A stretch of 64,000 nucleotides of DNA from Siphonodentalium dalli (GCA_032622095.1 CP136069.1:18983326-19047325); one strand, 5' to 3'; positions 1 through 10,748 are shown, counted from the stretch's first letter. Translations and numbers: made by a program. The notes: generated from the sequence alone by a model not told the origin.

Positions 1-74
1 GGATGCTGGGTTGCCCCCATGGTAAAAATTCAAACATGGGCAGGACCGAAACCAAATTTTAAAAGAACAAAAAT

Positions 75-540
75 TCAACATTTTCAGATGAACAAAGTGG
101 GATAACTCTTGAACAGAAAATGTAAACAACATACAGTAATGCTCGAAGTATATGACCCTGTAACCACAGCAGAATTATGGGAAATATTTCAGGATTTAGT
201 CAGAAATATGGCTTGTTGCCAACTTGCCATTCATCGGAAAGCTCTGCTGTGGTTTAGGGGGTCGATTATTTAGGACATTACTGTTCAAGAGTTATCCCTC
301 TTTTGAAAGACCTCCTGATGACAAACCTCCATACCAAATCCAATAACCTATGGCTGAGATACATGTATATGACAGGATCGACGGAAATCCAATATTTTCA
401 GATAAACAAAGAGGGATAACTCTTGAACAGAAAAAGTGAACAACATCAATTAACCTCGCCTCTTTTGAAAGCCCTCCTGATGACAAATCTACATAAAAAA
501 ATCATCGAGATTTGATAACCCATGGTTGAGATATATGACG
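75..540. repeat. Two-unit dispersed repeat (W), split by a MITE
   Basis: Two related units share the words 'gggataactcttgaacag', 'cttttgaaagacctcctgatg' and 'acccatggttgagat'. The first unit (about 75-355) is interrupted by a family-A MITE at 132-284; the second runs about 395-540. No coding potential is evident. Confidence 0.6.
132..284. mobile_element. MITE-A copy 1 (Tc1/mariner-type foldback, degenerate)
   Basis: It starts TA-CAGTAATGCTC and ends near GACATTACTG-T, so the ends are inverted copies. Both arms carry 'accacagcagaattatgg' or its complement. Family A is a near-perfect palindrome of about 220 bp in intact copies with CAGTA ends next to TA, the classic Tc1/mariner target. This copy has lost much of its second arm. 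Confidence 0.75.
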
Positions 541-609
541 CACTCACATACACATGCATACCCCACAGACAGATGGACACATGTAATCCAGTACCACCCC
601 TCCCCCATT

Positions 610-872
610 CAAGCCTTGAAATAGCGTGTCTGTCATTTGCAGAATGAGGTTCCCAGAGGGTGAATTTAGTGATGCTACCCCGCATAGTGGGCTAGCATCA
701 CCAAATTCACCCTCTGGGGACCTCATTCTGCTTACAACTCAGCAGAATGAGGTTCCCAGAGGGTGAATTTGGTGATGCTAACCCGCATAACCCACTATGC
801 GGGGTAGCATCACTAAATTCACCCTCTGGGGACCTCATTCTGCAAATGACAGGCACGCTATTTCAAGGCTTG
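610..872. mobile_element. MITE-B short form, 8-bp target duplication CCCCCATT
   Basis: A 263-bp element begins CAAGCCTTGAAATAG and ends with the complement CTATTTCAAGGCTTG. It is flanked on both sides by CCCCCATT (602-609 and 873-880), a perfect 8-bp duplication. Inside are two palindromes built from 'GCAGAATGAGGTYCCCAGAG' and its complement. An 8-bp duplication points to hAT, P or a similar superfamily; no transposase is present. Confidence 0.9.
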
Positions 873-1048
873 CCCCCATTTTGGATGGGGGTATAATAAC
901 ACAAAATATCATTAGGTTAATCAGCAATTAGATACCAGTATATACCATAGCTTTGATGACACAATATTAGAATAGATTTATAATTAGAGTTGTCTATCAT
1001 GACCTGCTAATATAACCATTGATCGAGATTGCTCATCTCAAGTTTAAG

Positions 1049-1194
1049 TACAGTAATGCCCTAAATAAACGACTCCTTAACCGCAGCAGAATTATGGTGA
1101 GAGCTTACCGATGAATGGCAACAAGCCTAAATCCTTAAAATTTTCCCATAATTCTGCTGTGATTAAAGGGTCATATACTTCGGGCATTACTGTA
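1049..1194. mobile_element. MITE-A copy 2
   Basis: It starts TACAGTAATGCCC and ends GGGCATTACTGTA, with TA at both borders. It is 146 bp, shorter than the 217-bp copy at 29268, because part of one arm is missing. Confidence 0.8.
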
Positions 1195-1334
1195 GGTTCA
1201 CTTTAATTGATGTAATAATAAATCATGTATTAATCATGAGGGTTCAAATTACTGTCTTATCTGTAGGAGTCATAGTGCATGGGGATACAAACATATGTGA
1301 CATGTTATTTATGTGGTGATATCTTTGTATTGTG

Positions 1335-1640
1335 TATCCGCCCTGAATATTTTAAAGATACGGATGGCTGCGGATCAGTATTGCTGTTTAAAAAAGTCAC
1401 ATCCGTTAAAACTGCCATAAACAGCAAGAATATTAAAATATGGACAGATTTTGTTCTTATACCAATTATAAATATTGTATAAATAGCATATGTTATTGTC
1501 GAGATCGTACACCTTGTTAGTAAACACAGTGTTGGGTGTTTTGCTTATTGCACACTCTTTACATGCTGTATATAAACAAATGCTCGGTTCCCATAAAGTC
1601 TGCTTTGTGGATGATATCGCATTCATATTATCATTAATAT
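1335..1640 (+). repeat. Dispersed repeat P, copy 1
   Basis: It shares 'gtcacatcc.ttaaaac.gccataaacag', 'ttttgttcttatacca' and 'ctgtatataaacaaa' with copies at 40276-40840 (same strand) and 56470-57060 (opposite strand). Function and class are unknown. Confidence 0.6.
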
Positions 1641-1764
1641 TCTTGACAAAATTCATAATTTGGTAAAGTTTATTTCTAAATTGTAACCATCAATCAAGGC
1701 CACCTGTGCTATTTTTCGTTACCCTGGTTGATGCCTAGGTAACCTGTAGTTCATTCTAAAACAA

Positions 1765-1861
1765 GCTCTAAATAATCGACTCCTTAACCACAGCAAAATT
1801 AGGGGTAATTTTTCAGGATTTAGTCGGAAATATGGCTTGTTGCCATTCATCGGAAAGCTCT
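1765..1861. mobile_element. MITE-A copy 3, left arm only
   Basis: It covers the family-A left arm from 'gctctaaataatcgactcc' to 'cattcatcggaaagctct' and stops exactly at the palindrome centre, so the second arm is missing. Confidence 0.7.
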
Positions 1862-1862
1862 C

Positions 1863-2130
1863 AATTTAAAGTTCAACAGCAATGCCATTCATCCCAATGC
1901 ATAATCTATGGTAAATTGCTGCTATAAAAGGAAGATATTCAGACTACAGTAATGCTCTAAGTAATAGACCTCTTAACCACAGCAGAATTACAGTATGGGT
2001 AACTTTTCAGGATTTAGTCGGGGAGAGCTTTCCGATGAATGGCAACAAGCCATATTTCCGACTAAATCCTGAAAAATTACCCATAATTCTGCTGTGGTTA
2101 AGGAGTCGATTATTTAGAGCATTACATGTA
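1863..2130. repeat. Duplicated segment X plus MITE-A copy 4
   Basis: Bases 1863-1944 ('aaagttcaacagca', 'cccaatgcataatctatgg', 'gctgctataaaaggaagat') recur at 52005-52084 and run straight into a MITE-A at both places (1945-2130 and 52085-52305). Both MITEs share the private variants 'aatagacctc' and 'ttacagtatggg'. X and A were therefore copied together, or X is part of a larger element. Copy 4 lacks one central arm segment. Confidence 0.75.
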
Positions 2131-2604
2131 GTTCCTCTGGAATGTTCCGATAACACATACTATGTCCCCTAGGTTACCTAATAGCTTACACAGACTGCTT
2201 CAATCACTGGACACTTCCTTCACAAACTTTTAAATTAGTAATGAAAACAACAATGAGATAAATTTTTATCTTTAATAATAATACTTCATTACCCCTGTCA
2301 TATTGAGTCTGATTTGACAAACAACTTTTTTCCAAATTCAGCATTATTCAAGTATTATTTACTGATGAGTGATTGTATTCTTTGAATATCATGTTTTGGA
2401 GCACTTGATTGAGTAATGATTGATCTTATTAATCAGTGATAGCGAGACCTTCACGAAACTTCTAGACAAACTGTGTTTCATCAGCGCAACCTGTTTTTAG
2501 TTCACATTTTTGGTAACCCCCAGGTGAATAAATGGTCATTCGCCTCAAATTTGCAGGCATTGTTTATCAATGTTCACAGGATCAGAAACGATGCAAAGAA
2601 TCTA
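2131..2604. other. No recognised feature
   Basis: AT-rich sequence with no splice-bounded open frame or repeat family that I can identify. Confidence 0.5.
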
Positions 2605-2984
2605 TTAACCCTTCCATGACTGGAACTTCCTGAAATTTTCCGAAAACCCTGTGCCAGTGCATTCTCTCATATACCTGTGCCAGTGCATTCTCTCATATAT
2701 GTGAGTCTCCCATAGGGGAGCCTCGCATATATAAAAGAATACATTGGCCTAACAATATTTACCTTAGTGTAAACAATATTTATTTGAACAAAAGAACAGA
2801 ACATCACATTGACAATTATACATATTGAGAAAATATTTACCTTGGCCTTGTAAGCAAGTGAATTTTCTTATATATGCAAGGCTCCCTATGGGAGACTAGC
2901 ATACATGTACATGTATACAAGAGAATGAATTGGCACAAGATCTTTAAAGATGCACCAGCACAGCTCCCATTATGAAGAGGTTAA
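2605..2984. mobile_element. TTAA-flanked MITE, family C, copy 1
   Basis: It runs from TTAACCCTTCCATGACTGG to GAAGAGGTTAA. The TTAA borders and CCCTT ends fit a non-autonomous piggyBac-type element. Inside are two hairpins built on 'gcattctctcatatatgtgag' style arms, separated by 'caatatttacctt'. The 108-bp satellite at 31971-33178 derives from this same core. Confidence 0.8.
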
Positions 2985-2998
2985 ATAGCATAGTCTAA

Positions 2999-3670
2999 AG
3001 CCGGTTACACATGGGCGCGGCGCGACCGACGCGGTTATCTAGCGAATAAACTTTTTGTATTCGCCGCGTGAGTGTGTCGCTTTCACATGGCAGCGGCAGA
3101 ATAATTATAAAGGCCCGAAGTATTGTGTTTCATAACATGATTTCTAGAGTGGAGGCAGTGTCTGATGACACACTTGTTATAATAGCGCTGGCATATTTGT
3201 ATCGACAACGGAAAAATAAGAGAAATAGAAGGTTTTGGGTACACCCAATTAATAAGAAGAGATACTTACATGGTGTATTTAATCATTTATACCGTGAACT
3301 CTATTCAGATGAGGACAAATTTATACAATACTTTAGAACGTCAAGGAACAGTTTGCACGGATACTTTTCTTCGTTGAAGATGATATAAAGAAAGAATACA
3401 GGGTGCGGATTTCCCTTAAATTTGAGGTAGTACTACATGACCCGATGACTATGTGTGGAATGCTTTGATCTGACAGAGATTCGTCGCGCGATCGCTCTGC
3501 AAAATGGCTCACGGTTCCATTGCAAATAATCGCGCCGCTCATTAAAAATGTCGCCGCGCGTAAATTGGCCGCGCCGCGCCAATGTGTAAGGTCCCGTGCT
3601 TCATGACTGCACAAACTCGATCGGCCGCGCCGCGCCGCATCGGTCGCGCCGCGCTCATGTGTAAGCGGCT
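2999..3670 (+). mobile_element. Deleted PIF/Harbinger transposon with TAA duplication
   Basis: The left end AGCCGGTTACACATG and the complement of the right end, AGCCGCTTACACATG, form inverted repeats that continue into GCGCGGCGCGACCG. TAA lies on both sides (2996-2998 and 3671-3673), the 3-bp target typical of PIF/Harbinger. At 672 bp it is too short for an autonomous element; it keeps a piece of transposase gene (3137-3388). Its GC-rich CpG ends contrast with the AT-rich surroundings. Confidence 0.9.
3137..3388 (+). pseudogene. HARBI1-like Harbinger transposase, N-terminal fragment
   Basis: This is an 83-codon frame from ATG at 3137 to TAA at 3388; the frame stays open upstream to 3068 but without an ATG. 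Residues around 34-54 contain RRFWVHPINKKRYLHGVF, then YRELYSDEDKFIQYFRTS. This pattern (basic stretch, WVHP, small-hydrophobic FN.L..EL, then KF..YFR.S) matches the region before the catalytic domain of Harbinger/HARBI1 transposases. The whole DDE catalytic region of about 250 residues is absent because the element is internally deleted. It lies inside matched inverted repeats, so it is a transposon relic rather than a host gene. Whether the short product is made is unknown. Confidence 0.85.
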
Positions 3671-3673
3671 TAA

Positions 3674-4784
3674 CGGCCACTACACCATTATTAAAAGAAT
3701 AGAATGAAATAATAAATAGATAGAATGACATGATTCTGTGAATTGTTTACCTTATGTATCTATCACACAAGTTTGATGTGACACGACGGGGCCTTATGAG
3801 AAAAGGACGGTTGAGTTGTAGCTTGCGGACCGACAAACAAGTGATAACAACTTTAGTTAACCAGTTCCACGGCATAGAGTTATTCTATGTTTATCCCACA
3901 TCCCGGAGAATGTAGCTTGGAGAATACTACAAGCAAATAGTGATGACATTTTTCGTTAGAGTTGACATCATGCATTGTCGAGAATGTTGTATTTCACAAA
4001 AATAAAAACATGCGCTTGCAATAAAATGATAATCCCTAAATCGCTAATTTCTATGAGAAGCTAGCAACAATTATTTTTATTGGCCAATATTTTGACAAAA
4101 GAAAATGTTGGGCCAATCACTGTAAACTTGAAGACAAGGGGATTGTTTTTGGCAATGACACATGGAGCCGTCACATATGAGAATAAATTCCATGCCTAGA
4201 TCGGTGAAAAAGGCCGACCATCGGCATAAACTTGTACAGGTATGCGCCCATGATCAGCATATATTTGCCAATGGTCAGTCTCCAAACCCCCTTTTTAATT
4301 TTTGATTTATTTGATTTTATTATTTATGTATATCATCATACTGAATAATAAGTTTGTCCACAATTGACCAAGAAAACACCATTCTCAGTTCACTAATGAC
4401 CAGAAATGCATATGTTTAGGTAGGGCAGGAGTGGGTTAATACAGAGGAAACTTAATCTCCTTGCCTTTATTCACCCTGTACATGTATGTGACCATCAGCA
4501 TCAGTGTAGTTACGCCAATTAGTTGCCCCAATGATCGACATAACTACGCTGAATGGTTGGCGTATATACGCAATCTAGGTATGGAATTTGTTTTTGTATG
4601 TGGTGGCTCCATGGTTCTGTACCCATACCCAAAACAGGTAAAAAAAATCCCTGAGAAAGGTATGATGACTGCAGGGACCACCAACAAATGGCGAGACATG
4701 GGAGATATATATTTAGCCAGAATAAGTTACTTCTTCTCTCTGTCCCTCCTGTCCTAAAACTTACTGGGTAGGCACATACGTTGT
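3674..4784. other. No recognised feature
   Basis: No repeat family or convincing exon was seen. A 98-codon frame on the plus strand (4461-4757) overlaps an equally open minus frame, and neither resembles a known protein. Confidence 0.5.
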
Positions 4785-4866
4785 GAACCCTTCCATTAAT
4801 GATGCTTTCTGAAATTTTGCAAAAACCCTGTGCCAATGCATTCTCTTATATATGTGAGTCTCACAC
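4785..4866. mobile_element. Family C fragment, left end
   Basis: It carries 'aacccttccat', 'tttgcaaaaaccctgtgcc' and 'aatgcattctcttatatatg', the order found at the left end of C elements. It is truncated after the first hairpin arm and the TTAA is degraded. Confidence 0.65.
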
Positions 4867-5025
4867 AATTTTTCTAACTGTTAACCAGGCATTCTCAAAC
4901 TCTGTTGTTATATTGACTCAGACTTGAACTTAGACCAGCGATCAAGTGATACTCTCAACTCAAGGGCATTTTAACATTGATATAAAACCCTGAGGACCAT
5001 AAGATTTTTAAGAGATAAAACAAAC

Positions 5026-5150
5026 CTCCTCAGATTTGAAGCAGTCAAGCACACCGACATCTTGATCGAGCACCATGTAGTAAGCGTGCCAGAGTGCAAG
5101 GGGTTGGTTTCCATCAGCAAATACTCGACGCTCCAAATTCTGGTCAATAT
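5026..5150 (-). CDS. Internal coding exon of an unrecognised minus-strand gene
   Basis: On the minus strand the segment follows a strong acceptor (TCTTTACAG) and ends at GAG followed by the donor GTTTGT. It is 125 bp: two bases completing a codon, then 41 codons ending in phase 0. The favoured frame reads IDQNLERRVFADGNQPLALW then HAYYMVLDQDVGVLDCFKSE and a final E. A second frame is also open, so frame choice rests on how protein-like the product looks. The DGNQPLALWHAYY stretch faintly recalls an ankyrin repeat start (DG.TPLH.A), but one exon is not enough to name the family. It lies in repeat-free sequence between MITEs. It probably belongs to the gene starting at 60.35 kb; at least one more exon must lie between it and the 30.5-kb exon because their phases do not join directly. 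Confidence 0.6.
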
Positions 5151-5268
5151 CTGTAAAGATAAAGGTGAGAATCAAGTGATGGCCAGAAATAACAACACAG
5201 ATAACACCAGATAGGCGTTGTCCACTGAGTGTGTATAATAAATACAGAACTCAACTTGTGTGTACTGA

Positions 5269-6483
5269 CAAGCCTGAGTTTAGTGTGCCTGTCATTTGCA
5301 GAATGAGGTCCCCAGAGAGTGAATTTAATGACGCTATCCCACACAGTGGGCTAGCATCACCAAATTAACCCTTTGGGGACCTCATTCTGCATGGCCTTAT
5401 CTTCTATGGGAGACATAGACTCAGATTGAAGTTCCCAAATGGTGAATATTGTGATGTACACCCATTCGGAACATCGATTATGCAATGTGTCGTCTGCCAA
5501 TTTGGAGATATAGAAAAACTAAACTAACAAGGGGTACACATCTAAGATGCTACATGTATGTCGAGTTTATTGGCAGTCGAAAAAAACTTCTGCCAATAAC
5601 TTGGCAATAAGGCCCACTAGGCCCAAAAAGTCGAACAAACCTGGTTTTCGAACTCGTCCGAGATATTGTTGCAAGAGACTTATATACCAAATATGGTTTG
5701 AATCAGTTAATATTTAATTGAGTTATCGCGCTAGCGGTGAAAAACTCGACTAAAAATAGACAAACTAAGGCCCATAACTCCGGGGAAAAAATTCGGACAA
5801 ACCTGGTTTTCGAACTCGTCCCGAAATATTGTTGCAAGAGACTCATATACCAAATATGGTTTGAATCAGTTAATATTTAATTGAGTTATCGCGCTAGTGG
5901 TGAAAAAATGCTAAAAATAGACAAACTAAGGCCCATAACTCCGGGGAAAAAATTTGGACAAACCTGGTTTTCAAACTCGTCTGAGATATTGTTGCAAGAG
6001 ACTCATATATATGGTTGTAATCAGTTAATATTTGATTGAGTTATCGCGCTAACAGGTGATAAAATTGCAAAAAAGTCATCAAAGATGGATAACTCTTGTC
6101 AAAAAGTTCGGACGTGACCCATTTTCTACAGGCAGTAAATAGTCATTGGGAGCAACTAACACACCAAATTTTTTTTTAATCCATTCACAAATGTCAAAGT
6201 TATAAGACATTCTTTAGGTCCGCCCGCCACCCATCCGCCGCCCGCCCGCCCGCCCGCAGTCCCTCGTCAAACCATGTCGAGTTTTTGAAAAACTTGACTA
6301 AAAATGAAATAGAATCTATGTGAAGTTTCTATAGAAATTTGATAATAAGGAAACTTTTCAGAGAAGATGGGGCCTAAGCAGAATGAGGTCCCCAGAGGGT
6401 AAATTTAGTGATACTTAAGCTTGCTAAATTCACCCTCTGGCGACCTCATTCTGCAAATGACAGGCACACTAAACTCAGGCATA
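5269..6483. mobile_element. MITE-B long form split by a 774-bp insertion
   Basis: The left end CAAGCCTGAGTTTAGTGTG and its palindrome are followed by the family middle ('gggagacatagactcag', 'cccaaatggtgaatattg', 'tctgccaatttgg'). The element breaks at 5526, resumes at 6301 with 'aaaatgaaatagaatctatg', and ends with the second palindrome near 6480. The final CTTG of the right end is lost. Confidence 0.85.
5527..6300. mobile_element. Insertion with about 161-bp tandem repeats, ACTA at both borders
   Basis: Comparison with uninterrupted B copies such as 37133-37599 places the borders precisely; ACTA occurs at 5523-5526 and 6297-6300. Inside are three units with a period of about 161 bp (words 'acctggttttcgaactcgtc', 'gagttatcgcgctag'), then a diverged fourth, a run of CCGC/CCCG words (6220-6260), and a palindromic end 'gtcgagtttttgaaaaacttg'. 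No open frame. The class is unknown; the layout resembles tandem-core non-autonomous elements reported from bivalves. Confidence 0.7.
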
Positions 6484-7310
6484 TAAATCAAGTAATCCTG
6501 AGCTGATGAGTAGTCCCGATGTCACACAGTGGTGAAAACACCTGTTTGTTCAGTGTTCCACTGCTGGGAAGTTAGTTATAAGAATAGGAAAGTTATAGCA
6601 AATCAATATAGCTGACGATATGTGTCTTAGTATGCAATCCTAACTGTGTTGACAAACCTTGAAAAGCAATACCAGATTTTGGCAGCTGCATACTGATTTA
6701 GGTGTTTGATTTATTGGTTTTGTCTCGCTGTGAGAAATCTGTCTAAGGGGAGAAAATTGTTTTAGGGATTTTTAAATATGGGATTCTGCCAACAATAAGC
6801 ACACCATGAAGAAAATATCTAGGAAATGAGAGATAAAATGTGGAAGTTTAAATGGATACTGTATGTCAATCTCAATAAATTCCCGGTAATAACAAAGATC
6901 TAATACTTTTAGTACACGTATAAAGAAAAATAAGTAATTTGAGTCGAAGGTGTATTCTATAAATGTTCAGGTTAACTGGTTATTATAAAATCGAAGTTAA
7001 TAATTTAAATTACAAATTTCCGTGCACAAGACATAATCAAATGGGCACACATGATCGTGTAACAAATTATGTTATTATATGATCATAAGTTTCTTTCCCA
7101 ATTCCTATGTTATAAAACGTAACGAAAAAATCGAGATATCTAATGATGTTCACCTCATTAATCAAACAAGAGGTTAATAACAGTTCTGAGTGACGTCAGA
7201 TACTTCAGGGGTTAACATAACTTATTATCAGACCTGAAAACAGATAGGATTTTCACAGCGACGTTCAACGTCACAACGTCTTGTCCAATCAAAGCGCGTT
7301 TCATATAATA
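6484..7310. other. No recognised feature
   Basis: AT-rich sequence, with some CpG words and a TGACGTCA CRE-like site near 7190-7200. I see no exon or known repeat. Confidence 0.45.
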
Positions 7311-7459
7311 AAACAGTTATCGCATTGTTTATTGGTTTACACGAGGAATTGTCAGCCCTTGGAAGTCAATATTCACCTCGGCCTACGGCCTTGGTGAATA
7401 TTGACTTCATCGGGTTGACAATTCCTCGTGTCAACCTCGAAACAATGCGATAACTGTAT
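7311..7459. mobile_element. Foldback element M
   Basis: The left arm 'acagttatcgcattgttt' and right arm 'aaacaatgcgataactgt' are exact complements. A second inner pair, 'cgaggaattgtca' and 'tgacaattcctcg', and a centre around 'caatattcacc' and 'ggtgaatattg' make it a nested palindrome. No clear target duplication. Confidence 0.7.
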
Positions 7460-7515
7460 ATTGATACGGGGCGTAATCACAATCCACTCACTTACTAGTG
7501 ACTATACACTAACAT

Positions 7516-8492
7516 CAGTGTTCGCGCTGTCGGTAGCCAAATTAGCCAATGGCTAATATTTTTCGAATTTGGCTAATAAAAATTTCATTTGGCTAAACTT
7601 TTGGCTAAATTTTTTGGACCCCCAAATGGAGACTGGAAGCATGAATTTTTGGTAAGTGGGTTTTCAATTCTGTGATGTGAACGATCTAGTCCGAAAACAT
7701 CGTACATGTATACGTAAGTGGGAATATATCGCCGACTGTACAAAGGGAAACCCGATCGCGGACAGTACAAAGGGAAACCCGTCACTCTGCACGAAACAGC
7801 AAAAGGTCATATCATTATTTTACATTTAATCCGCTAATCCCCCATTGTCTGTCTGGTCACTCATGGGGATCCTGCACAATGCATGTTTATGATGACATTG
7901 TATTTATGACGGTCAAGGTTTATGAGCACCAAGTGTAAGACAATAGCTTAATCAGCCAAATGTGAATCACGACATATATTTTGTGGCTATTTGTCGTCAA
8001 TACCGATACATTCAAAATAATATGCATGCTTTTATGACAGATTGTAATTTAATAATGGCCTAACAATATTAAGTTATTAGTTTCCAGATGTCACTTAGAT
8101 ATTTTCGCAAGGATAATTAATATTTAATGATTTATAAAAAGATATTGATATAAAACAAAAAAATAATGACATTAAGAAGGACAATCCCGAATTACCCCCC
8201 CCCCCCCCCCCCCCCCCAAATCACTCTTTCACATAAAAATTAATAAATTTTTAATAAATGATATATATAAAACAAATTTCTAGTTCATCACAATTAGTTA
8301 AATTATTGTGTATTGTACCTGTGCCTGTTAGATTTGACGGTTTAGTCATTAATGTGAACCGACCAGAAAACGATGATTTAATTTGGCCATAGTTTTTTTT
8401 TAATTTGGCCAAAGTTTTTTTCATTTGGCTAATAAAATTGTCATTTGGCTAAACTTTTGGCTAAAGTTTATTTCGGTCCAGCGCGAACACTG
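7516..8492. mobile_element. hAT non-autonomous element 1, duplication ACTAACAT
   Basis: The ends CAGTGTTCGCGCTG and CAGCGCGAACACTG are inverted, and ACTAACAT flanks both sides (7508-7515 and 8493-8500). The 8-bp duplication and CAGTG terminus are hAT hallmarks. Subterminal sequence at both ends repeats TTTGGCTAA-type words (7534-7610 and 8370-8465), possible transposase binding sites. A run of 23 C lies at 8195-8217. At 977 bp there is no transposase. Confidence 0.92.
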
Positions 8493-8523
8493 ACTAACAT
8501 AAATGTACATGTAAATGAGTATA

Positions 8524-8763
8524 TGGGACTAGTATGCATATAATAGAAGTTTATAACATTTATTTCATACATTTGCTTGAAAACTGTATAAAAAATACTC
8601 GATGACGATAGTTCTATTTTTTTGCATTCTGGTTAATCTGCCATCCATAACATTGTGTGTACTTCATACTCAACAGACTTTAAAATAATAGAAATCTGAT
8701 TACCTTATTCTATGAAGCATAGACTATAGAAACCAACGACAACATTTGAGTACAGTATACCTT
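8524..8763. repeat. Dispersed repeat S, copy 1
   Basis: It shares 'agtatgcatataata', 'gcttgaaaactgta', 'aatctgccatcc' and 'acatttgagtacagtat' with 61556-61773 in the same orientation. Class unknown. Confidence 0.65.
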
Positions 8764-9064
8764 TAAACCTTGAATGTTTAGAAGTTCCTTAGATAAATCA
8801 ATAACAGAAGGTTGCTTTTTAACAGGTCCCCCCAAAAAGGTTGCTTTAAAAAAAAATTCAATGTTCTGAGTTGCATACTGATTCAAGTGTTTGATATTCT
8901 AGCTTTGTCTAGACTTGCTAAGGAGATTTTCTTAGAGAAAGGTGTCTATGGAGAAGAAACTGAATACTGTAAAATCCTTTAATTCGTGGGGGGGTGGACC
9001 AACCACAATATAAAAGTAAACATCCAACAAAATACATGTAATTAACTTTGGGTTGTTAGAGATA

Positions 9065-9215
9065 TAGAGGATATGAAATGAGTGTTTCTCTCATATGATA
9101 TTTATGAAACGAGTCTAAGAATTTTCAGTTTTCTCGAGCCTCCGGCTGAAAATTCGTGACGAGTTTCATAAATATCATATGAGAGAAACACGAATTACAT
9201 ATTCTATTTATCATA
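9065..9215. mobile_element. Foldback element N
   Basis: The arms 'gtttctctcatatgatattt' and 'aaatatcatatgagagaaac' are complements, as are 'atgaaacgagtc' and 'gacgagtttcat'. No clear target duplication. Confidence 0.65.
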
Positions 9216-9641
9216 TGACACCTATAAATTGATTATGATGTCCAAAACGCACACAAATCACTAAATAGCTATATGACATTGGCAGCAAAAGGTTAATGTG
9301 ACGTCACTTCATTGCAACGGAAGCCCAATTACACCTGGTGAACTAGCAGAAATAATATGCACGCGAAGATATAGTGCGCTATTCTGTTCTCAGTTTGTGA
9401 CATTATATCGTATGTTTATTAGATAAATACGAATTACATATTCTATTTATTGTATAACAATGTCCAAAACTATATATTTCAAGAATATAATTGCGAGAAT
9501 TTCGGCATCGCGTTGATTCGTGTATTGACGCGCACGAATTTGACCTGCATTTAGTCAGAGATGCGGCTCGGCTCCCGGCTGCCATTCAGCAAATCAGAAC
9601 ACACTTTTTGTCAACAAACCAATCAAATTATCGGAAGGTGA
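9216..9641. other. Spacer with a direct repeat
   Basis: The word 'cgaattacatattctattta' occurs near 9190 and again near 9430, suggesting a local duplication including the right edge of element N. A TGACGTCA site lies near 9299. Confidence 0.4.
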
Positions 9642-9649
9642 TATGAAAT

Positions 9650-10748
9650 CAGGGCCCAAGCTAGGTATTGAAAACAGGGAGAAATGAAGTCTCCCTCTGC
9701 AGATTTTAGGGAGACTTGAGCCAGAATAGGGAGACTTATAAAAAAAAATACTTACTAATTTTCAAAATTCATTTATTTCTCTGCACAGCAATAAATAAGA
9801 TAAAACAACAAGATACAACATATTTAACAAGATACAACACAAGTATAGCACCTGTATAGATCGATAATCTAAAATTTTAACTAAATTTATAACTTTAATT
9901 TTTTTTAAACTGTTGACTTTTATCTCAAGAAATTAATTGTCTACTTCATAACTTTTAATATCTGAATTGTTATTATAAATTAAAATTTTTGGAAATGGCT
10001 TTTGGCCACTGCTGTAATGTGGGTGTCCGTTAAAATAAACAATAAGAACTAATTAAGGAGGTGTAAAAGCTTTTAATTTTGTTTCTAAAGAGTTTATTGT
10101 TGAATACCATCATCACGACCATCAGTGTTGTCTGATGATAATCCGATTAAAGCAATAAACTTGACGAGTTTGATAGCCGTGTCACAACAGTGGTTAATGT
10201 GTTCTTCACAGAGACCAGTTGAGCTTATAATATGCACCAGCAGGTTATTTAAATACCTGCATTGTAACGAAGTAGGCCTACATGCAATTAATTTGCAACC
10301 GTTAACAGACGTACCGGTATATACGCGGAGCACGTGGTCTGAGCGATAGATTGACAACAATTGTAATTTGCAAACACATAGTTTTGACACAAATTAAGGT
10401 CTAAATTCCAGTCTCCTTAAAACGAACCAGTAGCTCATCATAAACTTCGTTGCTCAGCGCAATTTGCCACTTCCAAAAGCACCCAATCTGATTAGAATAT
10501 GTGGATAGGGTACACCATGTATAATTTATAAATAAAATGCCTCGTTGGAACAGTTGAGACTATATATATTTGTTTTGCAAAACGAGCAGAAACGAGTCTA
10601 ATTTTCACCTGTAAAATTACCGTAAATCCTAAGCTAGTTTTGTCAAATTTGGAAGGCGACTTCGTTTTCGCCTTGCGGACATCCGAGGGCGACTTCGCCG
10701 GCCCGAGGGCGAAATTCTCGCCCGAGTCGCCTCCGAGCGTGGGGCCTG
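9650..10748. mobile_element. hAT non-autonomous element 2, duplication TATGAAAT
   Basis: The left end is CAGGGCCCAAGCT and the complement of the right end CAGGCCCCACGCT. TATGAAAT flanks both sides perfectly (9642-9649 and 10749-10756). The left part repeats 'agggagactt' words; the right part is GC-rich ('ggcgacttcg', 'cgagggcga'). A 98-codon minus frame (10390-10094) overlaps an open plus frame, and I cannot relate it to a transposase. Length is 1099 bp. Confidence 0.9.

Noticed and set aside
3333-3731. 132-codon minus frame
   Set aside because: Shadow of the Harbinger fragment running into the CpG-rich inverted end.
10094-10390. 98-codon minus frame as a host gene
   Set aside because: It lies inside a hAT element with exact borders, the other strand is open too, and no family is recognisable.
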